From: Lentisphaera profundi
Lineage (GTDB): Bacteria > Verrucomicrobiota > Lentisphaeria > Lentisphaerales > Lentisphaeraceae
Reading direction: 5' to 3'
Assembly: GCF_028728065.1 (NCBI RefSeq)
Contig: NZ_CP117811.1
Span: forward strand, 2,232,001 to 2,296,000
DNA length: 64,000 nt
In this document: one piece after another, positions 54,960 through 63,965 of the stretch
Position numbering within the stretch: the stretch's first letter is position 1
Layout: every line of letters begins with the position of its first letter
Notes under the pieces: model-generated
Database searches by the model: none
Seen by the model: the letters and a program-made list of their open reading frames with translations, nothing else
What the model was told of the DNA's origin: nothing
Program-made: the position numbers and the translations under genes

Positions 54960-55168
54960 GGAACCTCCTATTCTACCGACACAACATTTACAACTACCAC
55001 TTTACACTCATCCCTTCACTAAAGGGTAGTATTATCATAAATCATTTATAGACTGAAAAAAGGGCTCAAGAGTAAAAAGTAAAACATTTTACCCCCTTCT
55101 TAATAGAAAATTATTATTAAAAGAAGCATTTGAATCAAATAAGTAGTTTTTGCACTTAATTATTCAGC

Positions 55169-55756
55169 CTATCCTCTTTGGCGAACAATTTCGTATAAAC
55201 AGACACCTGTCGCAACAGATACATTCAAACACGGCACCGCTCCTTGCATCGGGATCGTCAATAAAAAGTCACATTTCTCTTCAGTCAAGCGCCTCATACC
55301 CTTACCTTCTGAACCCATAACTAAAGCTATAGGACCTTTTAAGTCCGAGCTGTATAAATCTTTCTCAGCCTTATCAGAAGTTCCCGCAATCCAAACACCT
55401 ATTGCTTTGAGCTTCTCCATAGTTCTCGCAATATTAACGACTTTAAAGATTGCCGTATTCGATGCCCCGCCACAACTTACAGACATAACTGTATCGGTAA
55501 TTGGCGCTGCATTATCTTTGGGAATAATAACGGCATCCACTCCGGCGCCATTCGCTGTTCGGATACAGGCCCCCAAGTTATGAGGATCTTGGACTCCATC
55601 CAAAATTAAAACAAAGGGGGACTTTTTTTCTTTTAAAAAAGCTTCTAGCTCATTTTCATTCATTAGTAAAGGACGACCAGCCTGACCATGCCTATTACTA
55701 CGGCTTTCATTATCATCTGCGCCAAAGCGCGATCCACGTTTCTGAAATCGACTCAT
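55169..55756 (-). CDS. TrmH/RlmB-family RNA 2'-O-methyltransferase
   Basis: A 195-residue SPOUT enzyme with the motifs DPHNLGACIRTANGAGVDAV, VMGSEGKGMRRLTEEKCDFL and LNVSVATGVCLYEIV. The RNA-binding N-terminal domain of RlmB (about 80 residues) is replaced by about 35 basic, disordered residues, so it resembles RlmB/TrmH without that domain. It methylates ribose in rRNA or tRNA; the target cannot be told. Confidence 0.85.
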   Translation of the reverse strand: MSRFQKRGSRFGADDNESRSNRHGQAGRPLLMNENELEAFLKEKKSPFVLILDGVQDPHNLGACIRTANGAGVDAVIIPKDNAAPITDTVMSVSCGGASNTAIFKVVNIARTMEKLKAIGVWIAGTSDKAEKDLYSSDLKGPIALVMGSEGKGMRRLTEEKCDFLLTIPMQGAVPCLNVSVATGVCLYEIVRQRG

Positions 55757-55874
55757 TTGTTATTACTCCAAAATTTATTTACTTCACATATTCCACTTAT
55801 AAAAGAAATATCCAAACAGATTGAATATTCTCTCATCAAAAACTAGCTTGTAAAATATTAACCAAGGTGATTTT

Positions 55875-56648
55875 ATGTGCCAATTACTCGCAATGAACTG
55901 CAATACTCCCACTGATATTTGCTTTTCCTTTGAAGGCTTCGCTCAACGCGGAGGCCTAACAGATCAACATACCGATGGCTGGGGTATCTCATTCTTCGAA
56001 GAAAGCGCCTGCCGTAGCTTCCACGATACCTTGCCCGCTGCGCAATCCCCTATTGCAAAATTAATCAAAGACTACCCTATAAAAGCCTTAAATGTAATTT
56101 CACATATACGTCAAGCAACTATTGGCGCCGTCGAACTCAAGAATACCCAGCCATACCAAAGAGAACTCTGGGGTCAACAATGGGTATTTGCTCACAATGG
56201 TGATTTATGGGATTATAAATTCACCGATAGCTCACCCGCACGACCCATCGGCACTTCAGATTCAGAAGCTGTCTTTTGCGACTTACTCAATCAACTAAGA
56301 AGCCTGAACCCCACAACGGAACCAGATATCCATTCTATTTATAATTGCCTCAAAAAATTCTCTAGCCAAGCACGCAGCTTTGGAACCTTTAATTTCCTCC
56401 TCTCAAACGGTAAATATATTTTTGCTCATTGTAGTACCAAACTTTGTTACATTGTCCGCCAAGCTCCCTTTCACGAAGCTCATTTGAGTGACAAAGACAT
56501 CAGCATAAATTTCTCAACTGTAACCACAGAGGATGATCGCGTTGCTGTAATTGCTACCGAGCCTTTAACTGATAATGAAGAATGGACTCATTTTGAGAAA
56601 AACCAGCTGCTCCTTTTTAAACATGGCAAGGTACTGAATTTTGAATAA
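55875..56648 (+). CDS. class II glutamine amidotransferase (YafJ-like)
   Basis: A 257-residue Ntn-type amidotransferase domain protein. C2 is the expected nucleophile after Met removal; GGLTDQHTDGWGISFF, VISHIRQATIGAVELKNTQP and FAHNGDLWDYK are family signatures. No synthetase domain follows, so it matches stand-alone YafJ proteins of unknown substrate. Its stop overlaps the pseudouridine synthase start by 8 nt. Confidence 0.85.
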   Translation: MCQLLAMNCNTPTDICFSFEGFAQRGGLTDQHTDGWGISFFEESACRSFHDTLPAAQSPIAKLIKDYPIKALNVISHIRQATIGAVELKNTQPYQRELWGQQWVFAHNGDLWDYKFTDSSPARPIGTSDSEAVFCDLLNQLRSLNPTTEPDIHSIYNCLKKFSSQARSFGTFNFLLSNGKYIFAHCSTKLCYIVRQAPFHEAHLSDKDISINFSTVTTEDDRVAVIATEPLTDNEEWTHFEKNQLLLFKHGKVLNFE

Positions 56649-57513
56649 ATTTGTTCCCTCAAAAATCTGGCTTCCAAAAGAAGCCTCACACATAAGTCAT
56701 TTAGATTTCTTTAATCATACTTTTCCGCAAATCCCTGCAGAAACTTGGATCGCTCGCTTCCAAGAAGGAAAAATTACTGACCTAGAACAAAAGGCCATAC
56801 CCCTGCAATCCGCTTACCAAGGCAACCGCCATCTCATTTACTATCGTGAAGTTGAAGATGAAACCCCCATCCCCTTCGAAGGCAAGATACTTTTTGAAGA
56901 CGAGAACTTAATTGTCGTCGACAAACCCCATTTCTTACCCATCCATCCTGCAGGTCCCTATGTAAAAGAAACTTTGGTCTATCGTTTGCGAGAATCGCAA
57001 AACAACCCACATATTGCACCGCTTCACCGTATTGATCGCCTCACTGCAGGCTTAGTCCTATTCAGCAAAAATATAGATGCGCGTAGGCCCTATCAGATGC
57101 TCTTTTCTGAACGCCTTATCGAAAAAACATACCTCGCCATTTCAAAAGGTGAGACTCCTCAGCAAAAATCTTGGCATTTACACAATAGAATTGTCCCTGG
57201 CGACCCTTGGTTCCTGAGTGCCATCGGCTCCGGAGAACCAAATAGCGAATCCTTCATCGAATTCATCGATCAACAGCAAGATTTAATCAAGTTTAAACTC
57301 AAGCCCGTATCAGGGAAAAAACACCAACTGCGCCTCCACTTGGCTTCTATCGGCTACCCCATTCTTCATGATCCTCTCTATCCTGATTTTACTTCAAAAC
57401 CTCCCGATGACTACGCTAAAGCCCTACAACTTTTAGCCCAATCTATTTCATTCATTGATCCTCTTAGCAAGAAAAAAATGAGCTTTCAATCGGAACTTAA
57501 ACTCAGCTTTTAG
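56641..57513 (+). CDS. RluA-family pseudouridine synthase
   Basis: A 290-residue pseudouridine synthase. The catalytic loop is APLHRIDRLTAGLVLF with D132, followed by IEKTYLAISKG and KPVSGKKHQLRLHLASIGYP. An N-terminal S4-like stretch (ETWIARFQEGKI) precedes the catalytic domain. The start is TTG at 56641 overlapping the upstream stop. It probably modifies rRNA or tRNA. Confidence 0.88.
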   Translation: MNKFVPSKIWLPKEASHISHLDFFNHTFPQIPAETWIARFQEGKITDLEQKAIPLQSAYQGNRHLIYYREVEDETPIPFEGKILFEDENLIVVDKPHFLPIHPAGPYVKETLVYRLRESQNNPHIAPLHRIDRLTAGLVLFSKNIDARRPYQMLFSERLIEKTYLAISKGETPQQKSWHLHNRIVPGDPWFLSAIGSGEPNSESFIEFIDQQQDLIKFKLKPVSGKKHQLRLHLASIGYPILHDPLYPDFTSKPPDDYAKALQLLAQSISFIDPLSKKKMSFQSELKLSF

Positions 57514-57540
57514 CTCCATGAATCTTGATTATCAGCCCAC

Positions 57541-57562
57541 AAGGCTTTAATGGTAAAGCCTT
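57541..57562 (+). promoter_or_regulatory. perfect 9-bp hairpin before the SLOG gene
   Basis: AAGGCTTTA - ATGG - TAAAGCCTT, 13 nt before the SLOG gene ATG at 57576. It lies in the leader after the pseudouridine synthase stop and ends 1 nt before the GAGGA ribosome site. It may be a terminator or a translation-controlling stem; it is followed by a T-rich but interrupted run. Confidence 0.6.
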
Positions 57563-57575
57563 ACGAGGATTTTTC

Positions 57576-57950
57576 ATGAGATTAATTATTGCGGGTGGCA
57601 GACACCATCGTCTAAGCCCAGAAAATATTATCCAGCTCAATCAGCTAGGACAAGTGAGCACCGTCATCTCAGGTGGTGCATCTGGTATTGATAGCGACGG
57701 TGAACAATGGGCTCATTCCAGAGATATACCTATAAAAATTTATCTTGCAGACTGGAGTGCCCACGGAAAAATGGCCGGCCCCTTACGCAATCGTACCATG
57801 GCAGAAAATGCCGACGCACTTGCGATTTTCCCTGGCGGTAAAGGAACTGAATCAATGTATAAGGAAGCCAACAAGCTTAAACTTAAAATATTTGATTTTC
57901 GTGCCAATGCCCAACTCCACTTGAATTTTGATAAGGAAAATAAAGCATGA
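57576..57950 (+). CDS. SLOG-domain protein (YspA/DUF2493-like)
   Basis: A 124-residue Rossmann-like protein: MRLIIAGGRHH, VISGGASGIDSDGEQWA, and GPLRNRTMAENADALAIFPG with GGKGTESMYKEA, the signature of the DUF2493/SLOG group. SLOG proteins bind nucleotide ligands; some work in nucleotide-signalled defence. The start is ATG 57576 with GAGGA upstream, not the TTG at 57525. Its stop overlaps the next ORF (ATGA). Confidence 0.8.
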   Translation: MRLIIAGGRHHRLSPENIIQLNQLGQVSTVISGGASGIDSDGEQWAHSRDIPIKIYLADWSAHGKMAGPLRNRTMAENADALAIFPGGKGTESMYKEANKLKLKIFDFRANAQLHLNFDKENKA

Positions 57951-58417
57951 GTTTCAATATTCCTACAGCTTTAAAATCACTCGCATCTGCGGGCTCCGCA
58001 ATTAGCGAACTCAGCAAATGGCTTAAAAAAAGCAAAGGCGATTCTCGCGCCTTATTAAGTGAACTCAAAAATAACCTCACCTATTTTGATTTAATTATCA
58101 ATGACTCTCTTCCCTTAAACGAAATCATCGACAAAATTTCTTCGCAAGAATTCATGCGCTTATCTAAGGATGGCTACAATTTCAATTGCCTCAAAGATAA
58201 AAAGATCCCCAATTACCCTTCTTTACAAAATACTGCTTTAGCTTCTTGGGCGGGAAAAGACACCGAAGATTTAGTCGAAAGCATTTATGATCGTATTAAT
58301 GATCTCAAAATCCGCTACCCCTTGGTCTGCGACAAAGAAAATTATCGATGGCAAATACGCGTCAATAATATTCGCAAGCGCATTTGGCTCTTGCTTCGCC
58401 ATATAAAAAATAACTAA
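57947..58417 (+). CDS. uncharacterised helical protein, SLOG-coupled
   Basis: A 156-residue cytoplasmic protein of mostly helical, charged sequence (SELSKWLKKSKGDSRALLSE at the N-terminus; RVNNIRKRIWLLLRHIK at the end). No recognised domain, signal or membrane helix. The ATGA overlap with the SLOG gene indicates one transcript and possibly one complex. The function is unknown. Confidence 0.65.
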   Translation: MSFNIPTALKSLASAGSAISELSKWLKKSKGDSRALLSELKNNLTYFDLIINDSLPLNEIIDKISSQEFMRLSKDGYNFNCLKDKKIPNYPSLQNTALASWAGKDTEDLVESIYDRINDLKIRYPLVCDKENYRWQIRVNNIRKRIWLLLRHIKNN

Positions 58418-58483
58418 CGCTTGTCAATATCTTAAAAAGATCGACGTAGTTAGTTTATATAATCAAGCTAAACAGGAAATATT

Positions 58484-59917
58484 ATGCGCCTCAATAAAAT
58501 CTCTTACCTTTTTGCTCTCTTGGCATCCACTTGCCTAGCAAACGAACAACCCAACTTCTTAATCATTCTCGCTGATGACCTCGGCTATGGCGACGTAAGT
58601 TATCAGGGTGGAGATTTACCCACCCCCAATATTGACGACATTGCTAATAAGGGCATAAAAATGACCGATGCCTACGTAACCTGCCCCGTTTGTGCCCCCT
58701 CACGCGCTGGTTTACTTACAGGTAAATATCAGCAATCATTTGGCTTCTGGGATAACATTGGTCCCTATAGAGTAAAAGAAGAAACTAAACCAGGAACTCC
58801 TCGCTCCATCCCCATCCTCTCTGAACGCCTAAAAGAACTGGGCTATACCACCGGGATTTTTGGGAAAACCCACGATGGCGATGATGAAGAATTACTCGCC
58901 TTTAACCGCTGGGACGAATTCTATGGCTTCAATAATGGTGCATCTAATTTCTTAGGCGACATGAACCGAACCCATAATCCCATTTATCATAATAATAAAA
59001 TAGTGAGCCGTCTCTACTCAAAACGCGGAATTAAAAACGACGAAGTTAATCAGGATGGCATTCTCGTAAAAGATACCGAGAACTATCTCACCGATAAACT
59101 CGGCGATATGGCTATTAAGTTTATCGAAAAAAACAAAGACAAACCATTTCTTTGTTACATCCCCTTCAATGCCGTTCACGGCCCCTTCCAAGCTCCTAAA
59201 GAAATGGTCGACAAGTACTCTCATGTAAAAGATAAAAAGCGTCGCATTGTCATGGCCATGTTAGAATCAATGGACAATAATATCGGACGCGTTCTCGATT
59301 GCTTAGAAGAAAATCAACTCATGAAGAAAACTGTTATTATTTTCTTAAGTGATAACGGCGGCCATGAAGCCTCCCCCAACGGCCCTTTACGAGGGAAAAA
59401 GGGAACCTACTGGGAAGGTGGCTTACGTGTACCTTTCGCCATTCGCTGGGATGGCCAACTGCCGCCAGGACAAACCTATAAGCAAGCAATAATATCTCTC
59501 GATATCATGCCCACCCTGATTCATTTAGCTGGAGGCGAAGTCAAAGATGATTGGGGACTTGATGGCGTCAACCTATTTCCTTACCTGAAAAATCAGTCCA
59601 CTTCGGCGCCTCACGAAGCACTTTACTGGGTATGGTCTGGTGGACAACGCAAAGCCATTCGCGAAGGAAGTATCAAAGTCGTCACAATGAATGGTGGCAG
59701 AAGCTATCAGATGTATGATTTAGCTCAAGATATATCCGAAAGTAAAGATCTTTCGGGTCAGTACCCAGAAAAACTCTCCGCCATGATTAAAAAGCACCAA
59801 AAATGGGAATCATCCTTAATTAGACCTCAATGGGGATGGAATAAAAACCTCGGCGTCAAAGACCCTCTCTTTGGCAAAGAACGTCCTTATCACAAAGAGG
59901 GCTATCAATTTAAGTAA
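58484..59917 (+). CDS. secreted S1-type sulfatase
   Basis: A 477-residue exported sulfatase. Signal peptide (1-19), metal motif ILADDLGYGD, and the formylglycine site C70-A-P-S73-R74 in CPVCAPSRAGLLTGKYQ, which needs the maturase FGE. SDNGGHEASPNGPLRGKKGT and LRVPFAIRWDGQLPPG support a type I arylsulfatase fold. It removes sulfate from polysaccharides, a hallmark of marine Lentisphaera and relatives. A terminator follows, facing the convergent kinase gene. Confidence 0.92.
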   Translation: MRLNKISYLFALLASTCLANEQPNFLIILADDLGYGDVSYQGGDLPTPNIDDIANKGIKMTDAYVTCPVCAPSRAGLLTGKYQQSFGFWDNIGPYRVKEETKPGTPRSIPILSERLKELGYTTGIFGKTHDGDDEELLAFNRWDEFYGFNNGASNFLGDMNRTHNPIYHNNKIVSRLYSKRGIKNDEVNQDGILVKDTENYLTDKLGDMAIKFIEKNKDKPFLCYIPFNAVHGPFQAPKEMVDKYSHVKDKKRRIVMAMLESMDNNIGRVLDCLEENQLMKKTVIIFLSDNGGHEASPNGPLRGKKGTYWEGGLRVPFAIRWDGQLPPGQTYKQAIISLDIMPTLIHLAGGEVKDDWGLDGVNLFPYLKNQSTSAPHEALYWVWSGGQRKAIREGSIKVVTMNGGRSYQMYDLAQDISESKDLSGQYPEKLSAMIKKHQKWESSLIRPQWGWNKNLGVKDPLFGKERPYHKEGYQFK

Positions 59918-59934
59918 ACTGATTCAATCTAAGT

Positions 59935-59970
59935 AAGCCTTGAGAAACACTTGTTTTTCGAGGCTTTTTT
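59935..59970 (+). terminator. intrinsic terminator after the sulfatase gene
   Basis: An AAGCCTTGAGAAA / TTTTTCGAGGCTT stem (with G-U pairs) around loop CACTTG, ending in a T run on the + strand. It lies between convergent genes. Confidence 0.75.
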
Positions 59971-61027
59971 AAAGAGCCATAACAAGTAATAAGACTAGTA
60001 TCAAAACTACCAAAGGAATCACCACCAGCTTCAATAGCTTTGCCTGCTGATTGCCTTTACTAACTTCATGGCGCTTTTCTGCGACTCGGATACATTTTTC
60101 TATCTTATTTTCCAAATCGTCATAAGATTTAGGTCTTTTATCTTTATTGGCGGATATCATCTCTAAAATCAATTTATCCGTACTCTTACTTATATAGGGC
60201 CGTAATTGCTTTGCTGGCGTGACCTGATCGGCAAATTTATGCTCCATTATTTCCATAATATTCCCACCCTCAAAAGGCACACTCCCCACTAGCATATTAT
60301 AAAGCGTGCAACCAACTGAATATAAATCAGCCTTGAAATCCAAGTCACTATTCGCTTGAGCTTGTTCTGGGCTCATAAAGTAGGGTGTTCCGACAAAATG
60401 ACTCGTTTGAGTAATATGCGCATCTTGCTGAGTATTTTTTGCGATACCCATATCCATGATTTTAATATCATGGTTTTGATCAATCATAATATTGGCTGGC
60501 TTAATATCACGGTGCAAAATACCAAACTCATCCCAAGCATAGCGCAAACCTTTAATAATCTTCAAACATAACTTCAAGGCATCAATCTCTTTTAGGGATT
60601 GAGTATTTTTCAAAACTTCTTCCAGAGTCTGACCATTGACATAACTCATCGTCATATAATAACAATCATCTGCACTACCGGCATCATAGACAGGAACAAT
60701 ATTGGGATGATTCAATTGCGCCAGAATTTGTGCCTCTTGTAGAAAACGCTGCTTATCTTCTTCCGTAACTTCTTCGGAAGATTTCATCACCTTCAGCGCA
60801 ACATGCCGATTCATCGCAGTTTGTTTCGCTAAATAAACTTCACCACAATTGCCTGCTCCCAGCCATTGCTCAATCGCATAACCCTTAATTTGCTTACCTA
60901 CGCCAAACTGAGGCGATGGCAAAGGAATCACAGCGTTACAGGCCGGACATAGAACTTTTTGTCCTAATAAATCGTCTTCAGCCGAAACCTTCCTCATGCA
61001 TTTTGTACAGCGTAATTTGATGAGCAT
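59969..61027 (-). CDS. Ser/Thr protein kinase with N-terminal zinc ribbon
   Basis: A 352-residue kinase. An N-terminal zinc ribbon (C7-x2-C10 and C27-x2-C30) precedes the kinase domain: G-loop WLGAGNCGEVYLA, catalytic Lys K79 in VALKVM, HRDIKPAN with D174 and N179, DMG (192-194) in place of DFG, and SPEQAQ. A C-terminal hydrophobic helix (LVVIPLVVLILVLLLVMAL) anchors it to the membrane. Likely a Hanks-type receptor-like kinase without an extracellular sensor. Confidence 0.92.
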   Translation of the reverse strand: MLIKLRCTKCMRKVSAEDDLLGQKVLCPACNAVIPLPSPQFGVGKQIKGYAIEQWLGAGNCGEVYLAKQTAMNRHVALKVMKSSEEVTEEDKQRFLQEAQILAQLNHPNIVPVYDAGSADDCYYMTMSYVNGQTLEEVLKNTQSLKEIDALKLCLKIIKGLRYAWDEFGILHRDIKPANIMIDQNHDIKIMDMGIAKNTQQDAHITQTSHFVGTPYFMSPEQAQANSDLDFKADLYSVGCTLYNMLVGSVPFEGGNIMEIMEHKFADQVTPAKQLRPYISKSTDKLILEMISANKDKRPKSYDDLENKIEKCIRVAEKRHEVSKGNQQAKLLKLVVIPLVVLILVLLLVMAL

Positions 61028-61170
61028 TTAATCTTTTCCATATTAATTCTCCATAGCTTAACTCCCCAACTAAAAAATTGTAGCGTTATTTTTTCCTCTC
61101 AAGTTTTGTATTTGTCCTTTTTTACCATTTATTAGGGCTTTTTGCTTTGATATCAGTAGGGAACAATATT

Positions 61171-62715
61171 ATGGATTGGCTTAAGCTTTTAAACAAGCTC
61201 GCAAAAACAGCTGCATTAGACAGCTCGAATAAAGGACTCGAAAGAGAAGCCCTACGCTTTACGCCTGAAGCAAGACTGGCCCTAAGCCCGCACCCCGAAG
61301 CTTATGGTTCGGCTCTCTGCCACCCATCCATCACCACCGACTTCTCCGAGTCCCTGCTGGAGCTAGTCACCCCTACCTTCGACAAAAGTGATGACCTCAT
61401 TAGCTACCTCACTAACCTCCACTACTTCATACATAAGAATTTACCCGAGGGCGAAAACCTATGGTCAAATTCTATGCCCTGTGATTTACAAGACGATATT
61501 CCTATCGCAGAATATGGCTCATCCGGTGCTGGCGAATTTCGCAAAGTTTATCGTCGAGGACTCTCCTACCGCTACGGAAAAAAAATGCAGGCGATTGCGG
61601 GCTTACATTACAACTTTTCTCCTAGTACCGATTTCTGGAATGAGCTAGCGAAAGTCAACGATACTAAAAACGATAAAGACTTCCGTTCTAAACACTACTT
61701 TTCCTTACTGAGAAACTTCCGTTCACTCAACTGGTTCTTAAATTATTTATTTGGTGCCTCACCTGCTTTTCATGAAAGTTTTAGCGAGCTCGTAAACTCT
61801 GAGCTCAAAGAAAAAATTGGCGATGAAACCTATTGCATGCCCCAAGCTGTCTCTGTACGTATGAGCGATGCCGGCTACACCACCTCACGCCAAGGCAACC
61901 TCAATATTTCCGTCAATAATGTTGAAGAATACACCGAGGGTTTACAAAAAGCTGTCTCTGAACCCGATGCGCAATGGGCTAACATAAGTCAAAAAGACAC
62001 TCATGGCTTCACTCAATTGAGTAGTAATTTTTTACAGGCTGAATTTGAATACTACAGTACCATCAGACCCAAGCCAAACCCCAAGAACCCACGACGCCCA
62101 CTCGTCGCTTTAAAACAAGATGGCGTCGAATACATCGAAGTTCGTACTCTGGATATAAACCCCTTTGAACCTCTTGGCATCTGCAAAGCACAAATTGACT
62201 TCATGGAAGTTTTCCTCTACTACTTACTTTCTAAAAATAGCCCTCTAGAAAATGATAAATCCCGCGAATGTGCCCGTGAGAATCTCATGACGGTCACTCT
62301 CCAAGGACGCCAAGAAAACTTGCGTTTACGCTGTCCGCAAAACAACGAATTTGATCTTACCAAAGCTTGCTCAAAAATATTCACCAATCTCAAAAAAGTC
62401 GCTAAAATCCTCGATCATAGTCGTCAAACCAGTGACTTCTCCACGGCGATCACCTTTGTCGAACAACGTCTGAACAAGCATGAATTATTACCTTCCCATA
62501 AACTCATGCAGGCCTTAAAAGACCAGAGTTTCCTAGCTTATACCAAAGAACTTTCACAGCAACATCAACAGACCTTATTAGACTTTGTACCGGATGAACA
62601 ACTCCAAAATGACTTTGCTCAAAGTTCTAGAAAATCTCTCATAGATCAACAAAAAGTAGAACGAGAAGGACCTGATTATCAACAGTTCCTAAGTAACTTT
62701 CTACGAATGGACTAA
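61171..62715 (+). CDS. gshA: glutamate-cysteine ligase
   Basis: About 514 residues. It matches proteobacterial-type gamma-glutamylcysteine synthetase (GCL type 1): NKGLEREALRF, HPSITTDFSESLLELVTP, GLHYNFSPSTDFW, and VEYIEVRTLDINPFEPLGI. It makes gamma-Glu-Cys, the first step to glutathione. The start is ATG at 61171 with AGGGA upstream; the open frame begins 24 nt earlier at a TTG. No gshB is seen here. Confidence 0.93.
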   Translation: MDWLKLLNKLAKTAALDSSNKGLEREALRFTPEARLALSPHPEAYGSALCHPSITTDFSESLLELVTPTFDKSDDLISYLTNLHYFIHKNLPEGENLWSNSMPCDLQDDIPIAEYGSSGAGEFRKVYRRGLSYRYGKKMQAIAGLHYNFSPSTDFWNELAKVNDTKNDKDFRSKHYFSLLRNFRSLNWFLNYLFGASPAFHESFSELVNSELKEKIGDETYCMPQAVSVRMSDAGYTTSRQGNLNISVNNVEEYTEGLQKAVSEPDAQWANISQKDTHGFTQLSSNFLQAEFEYYSTIRPKPNPKNPRRPLVALKQDGVEYIEVRTLDINPFEPLGICKAQIDFMEVFLYYLLSKNSPLENDKSRECARENLMTVTLQGRQENLRLRCPQNNEFDLTKACSKIFTNLKKVAKILDHSRQTSDFSTAITFVEQRLNKHELLPSHKLMQALKDQSFLAYTKELSQQHQQTLLDFVPDEQLQNDFAQSSRKSLIDQQKVEREGPDYQQFLSNFLRMD

Positions 62716-62716
62716 T

Positions 62717-62971
62717 ATGAACTGTAAACAACATCCCAATAATGATCAGACCATTCCTTGCCTAGCGTGCAAGCAAGATATTTGCGCACTCTGCAAAAAC
62801 TCCCCGGGTAAAGTTCAAAAACTTTGCACGACTTGCCTACAACAAGAACTCTCTGCTCATGATCAACAGCTAAATACAAAAGTAAAAGCCAAGCTTAGTT
62901 TAAGCTTAGCCCTACTCATTGGCATTTTAGTTATGGCCTACTACTACGCAGAATTATCCAGTCACTTTTAG
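62717..62971 (+). CDS. small membrane protein with B-box-like zinc ribbon
   Basis: An 84-residue protein. The N-terminus has CKQHPN, then CLACKQDICALC and CTTC, a B-box/zinc-ribbon-like Cys/His set, followed by a short coil and a C-terminal hydrophobic helix (LSLSLALLIGILVMAYYYA). It starts 1 nt after gshA stops. Role unknown. Confidence 0.7.
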   Translation: MNCKQHPNNDQTIPCLACKQDICALCKNSPGKVQKLCTTCLQQELSAHDQQLNTKVKAKLSLSLALLIGILVMAYYYAELSSHF

Positions 62972-63744
62972 CTCTGAGAACTCTCCAACTCTAAACTTAC
63001 TGGACAGTGATCTGAACCTAAAACTTCTTGCATAATCCCTGCATCTAAAACACGATCACGGGCGTCTTCACTGACACAGAAATAATCAATTCTCCAGCCC
63101 ACATTTCGACTACGTGCACCACCGCGGTACGACCACCAGCTATATTCCTCTGGCTTTTCATTAAACATACGAAAAGTATCCACGTAGCCCGAATCAATGA
63201 ATTTATCCATCCAGTCACGTTCTTGAATCGAATAACCAGGGTTCTTTACATTGGGTTTTGGATTCTTTAAATCAATGGCTTTGTGTGCCACATTAAAATC
63301 ACCGCATAAGACACAGGCCTTATCACTATATTTTTCTTTCAGTAAGTCAATTAAGCTATCACCAAAATCCAAACGATACTCAATGCGCTTTAATTCCGCC
63401 TGAGCATTAGGAAAATAAATCCCAAAGAGATAAAAATCGCTGAACTCAGCAATAATGACCCGTCCCTCGCGATCAAATTCCTCAATCCCCATCCCTTCAA
63501 TAACTCGGATAGGCTCAATGCGACTATAAATAGCCACACTCGAATAACCTTTTTTCTCACCTGAGTGCCAATACGATTTATAGTCTCCAATATTGATCAA
63601 CTCATCGCTCAACTGCTCTTTATGAGCCTTGGTTTCTTGCAGACAAATCACATCCGCATCCCAAGTCTGCATTAAGTCAATAAAACCTTTTTTCTCTACC
63701 GCACGTATCCCGTTTACATTCCAGGAAATCAGTTTAACACTCAT
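62968..63744 (-). CDS. xth: exodeoxyribonuclease III
   Basis: A 258-residue AP endonuclease/exonuclease of the ExoIII family: LISWNVNGIRAVEKKGF, CLQETKAHKEQ (metal Glu), VLCGDFNVAHKAIDLK, GWRIDYFCVS and GSDHCPV. It repairs abasic sites. The start is ATG at 63744, with GAGGTGA upstream, chosen over the in-frame TTG just before it. Its stop overlaps the small zinc protein's stop by 4 nt. Confidence 0.95.
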   Translation of the reverse strand: MSVKLISWNVNGIRAVEKKGFIDLMQTWDADVICLQETKAHKEQLSDELINIGDYKSYWHSGEKKGYSSVAIYSRIEPIRVIEGMGIEEFDREGRVIIAEFSDFYLFGIYFPNAQAELKRIEYRLDFGDSLIDLLKEKYSDKACVLCGDFNVAHKAIDLKNPKPNVKNPGYSIQERDWMDKFIDSGYVDTFRMFNEKPEEYSWWSYRGGARSRNVGWRIDYFCVSEDARDRVLDAGIMQEVLGSDHCPVSLELESSQS

Positions 63745-63965
63745 CAATTCACCTCTTAGCTTCTTTTTATTATATAAGTCTCAAAATAAGAGCTTTGGAC
63801 AATTCTGCTTCATCTCGCTTATAAAAAAAGAGTTTTTTTAATGCTTTTCACATTTCCACCCCATTAAATACTTTAAACTTTTGACTAGCTAAGTCTATTA
63901 AACCCTATCTGGATAGAATATCTAAAAACTGAATCATTACCCAGTATGACAATAGGAGCTCAACC

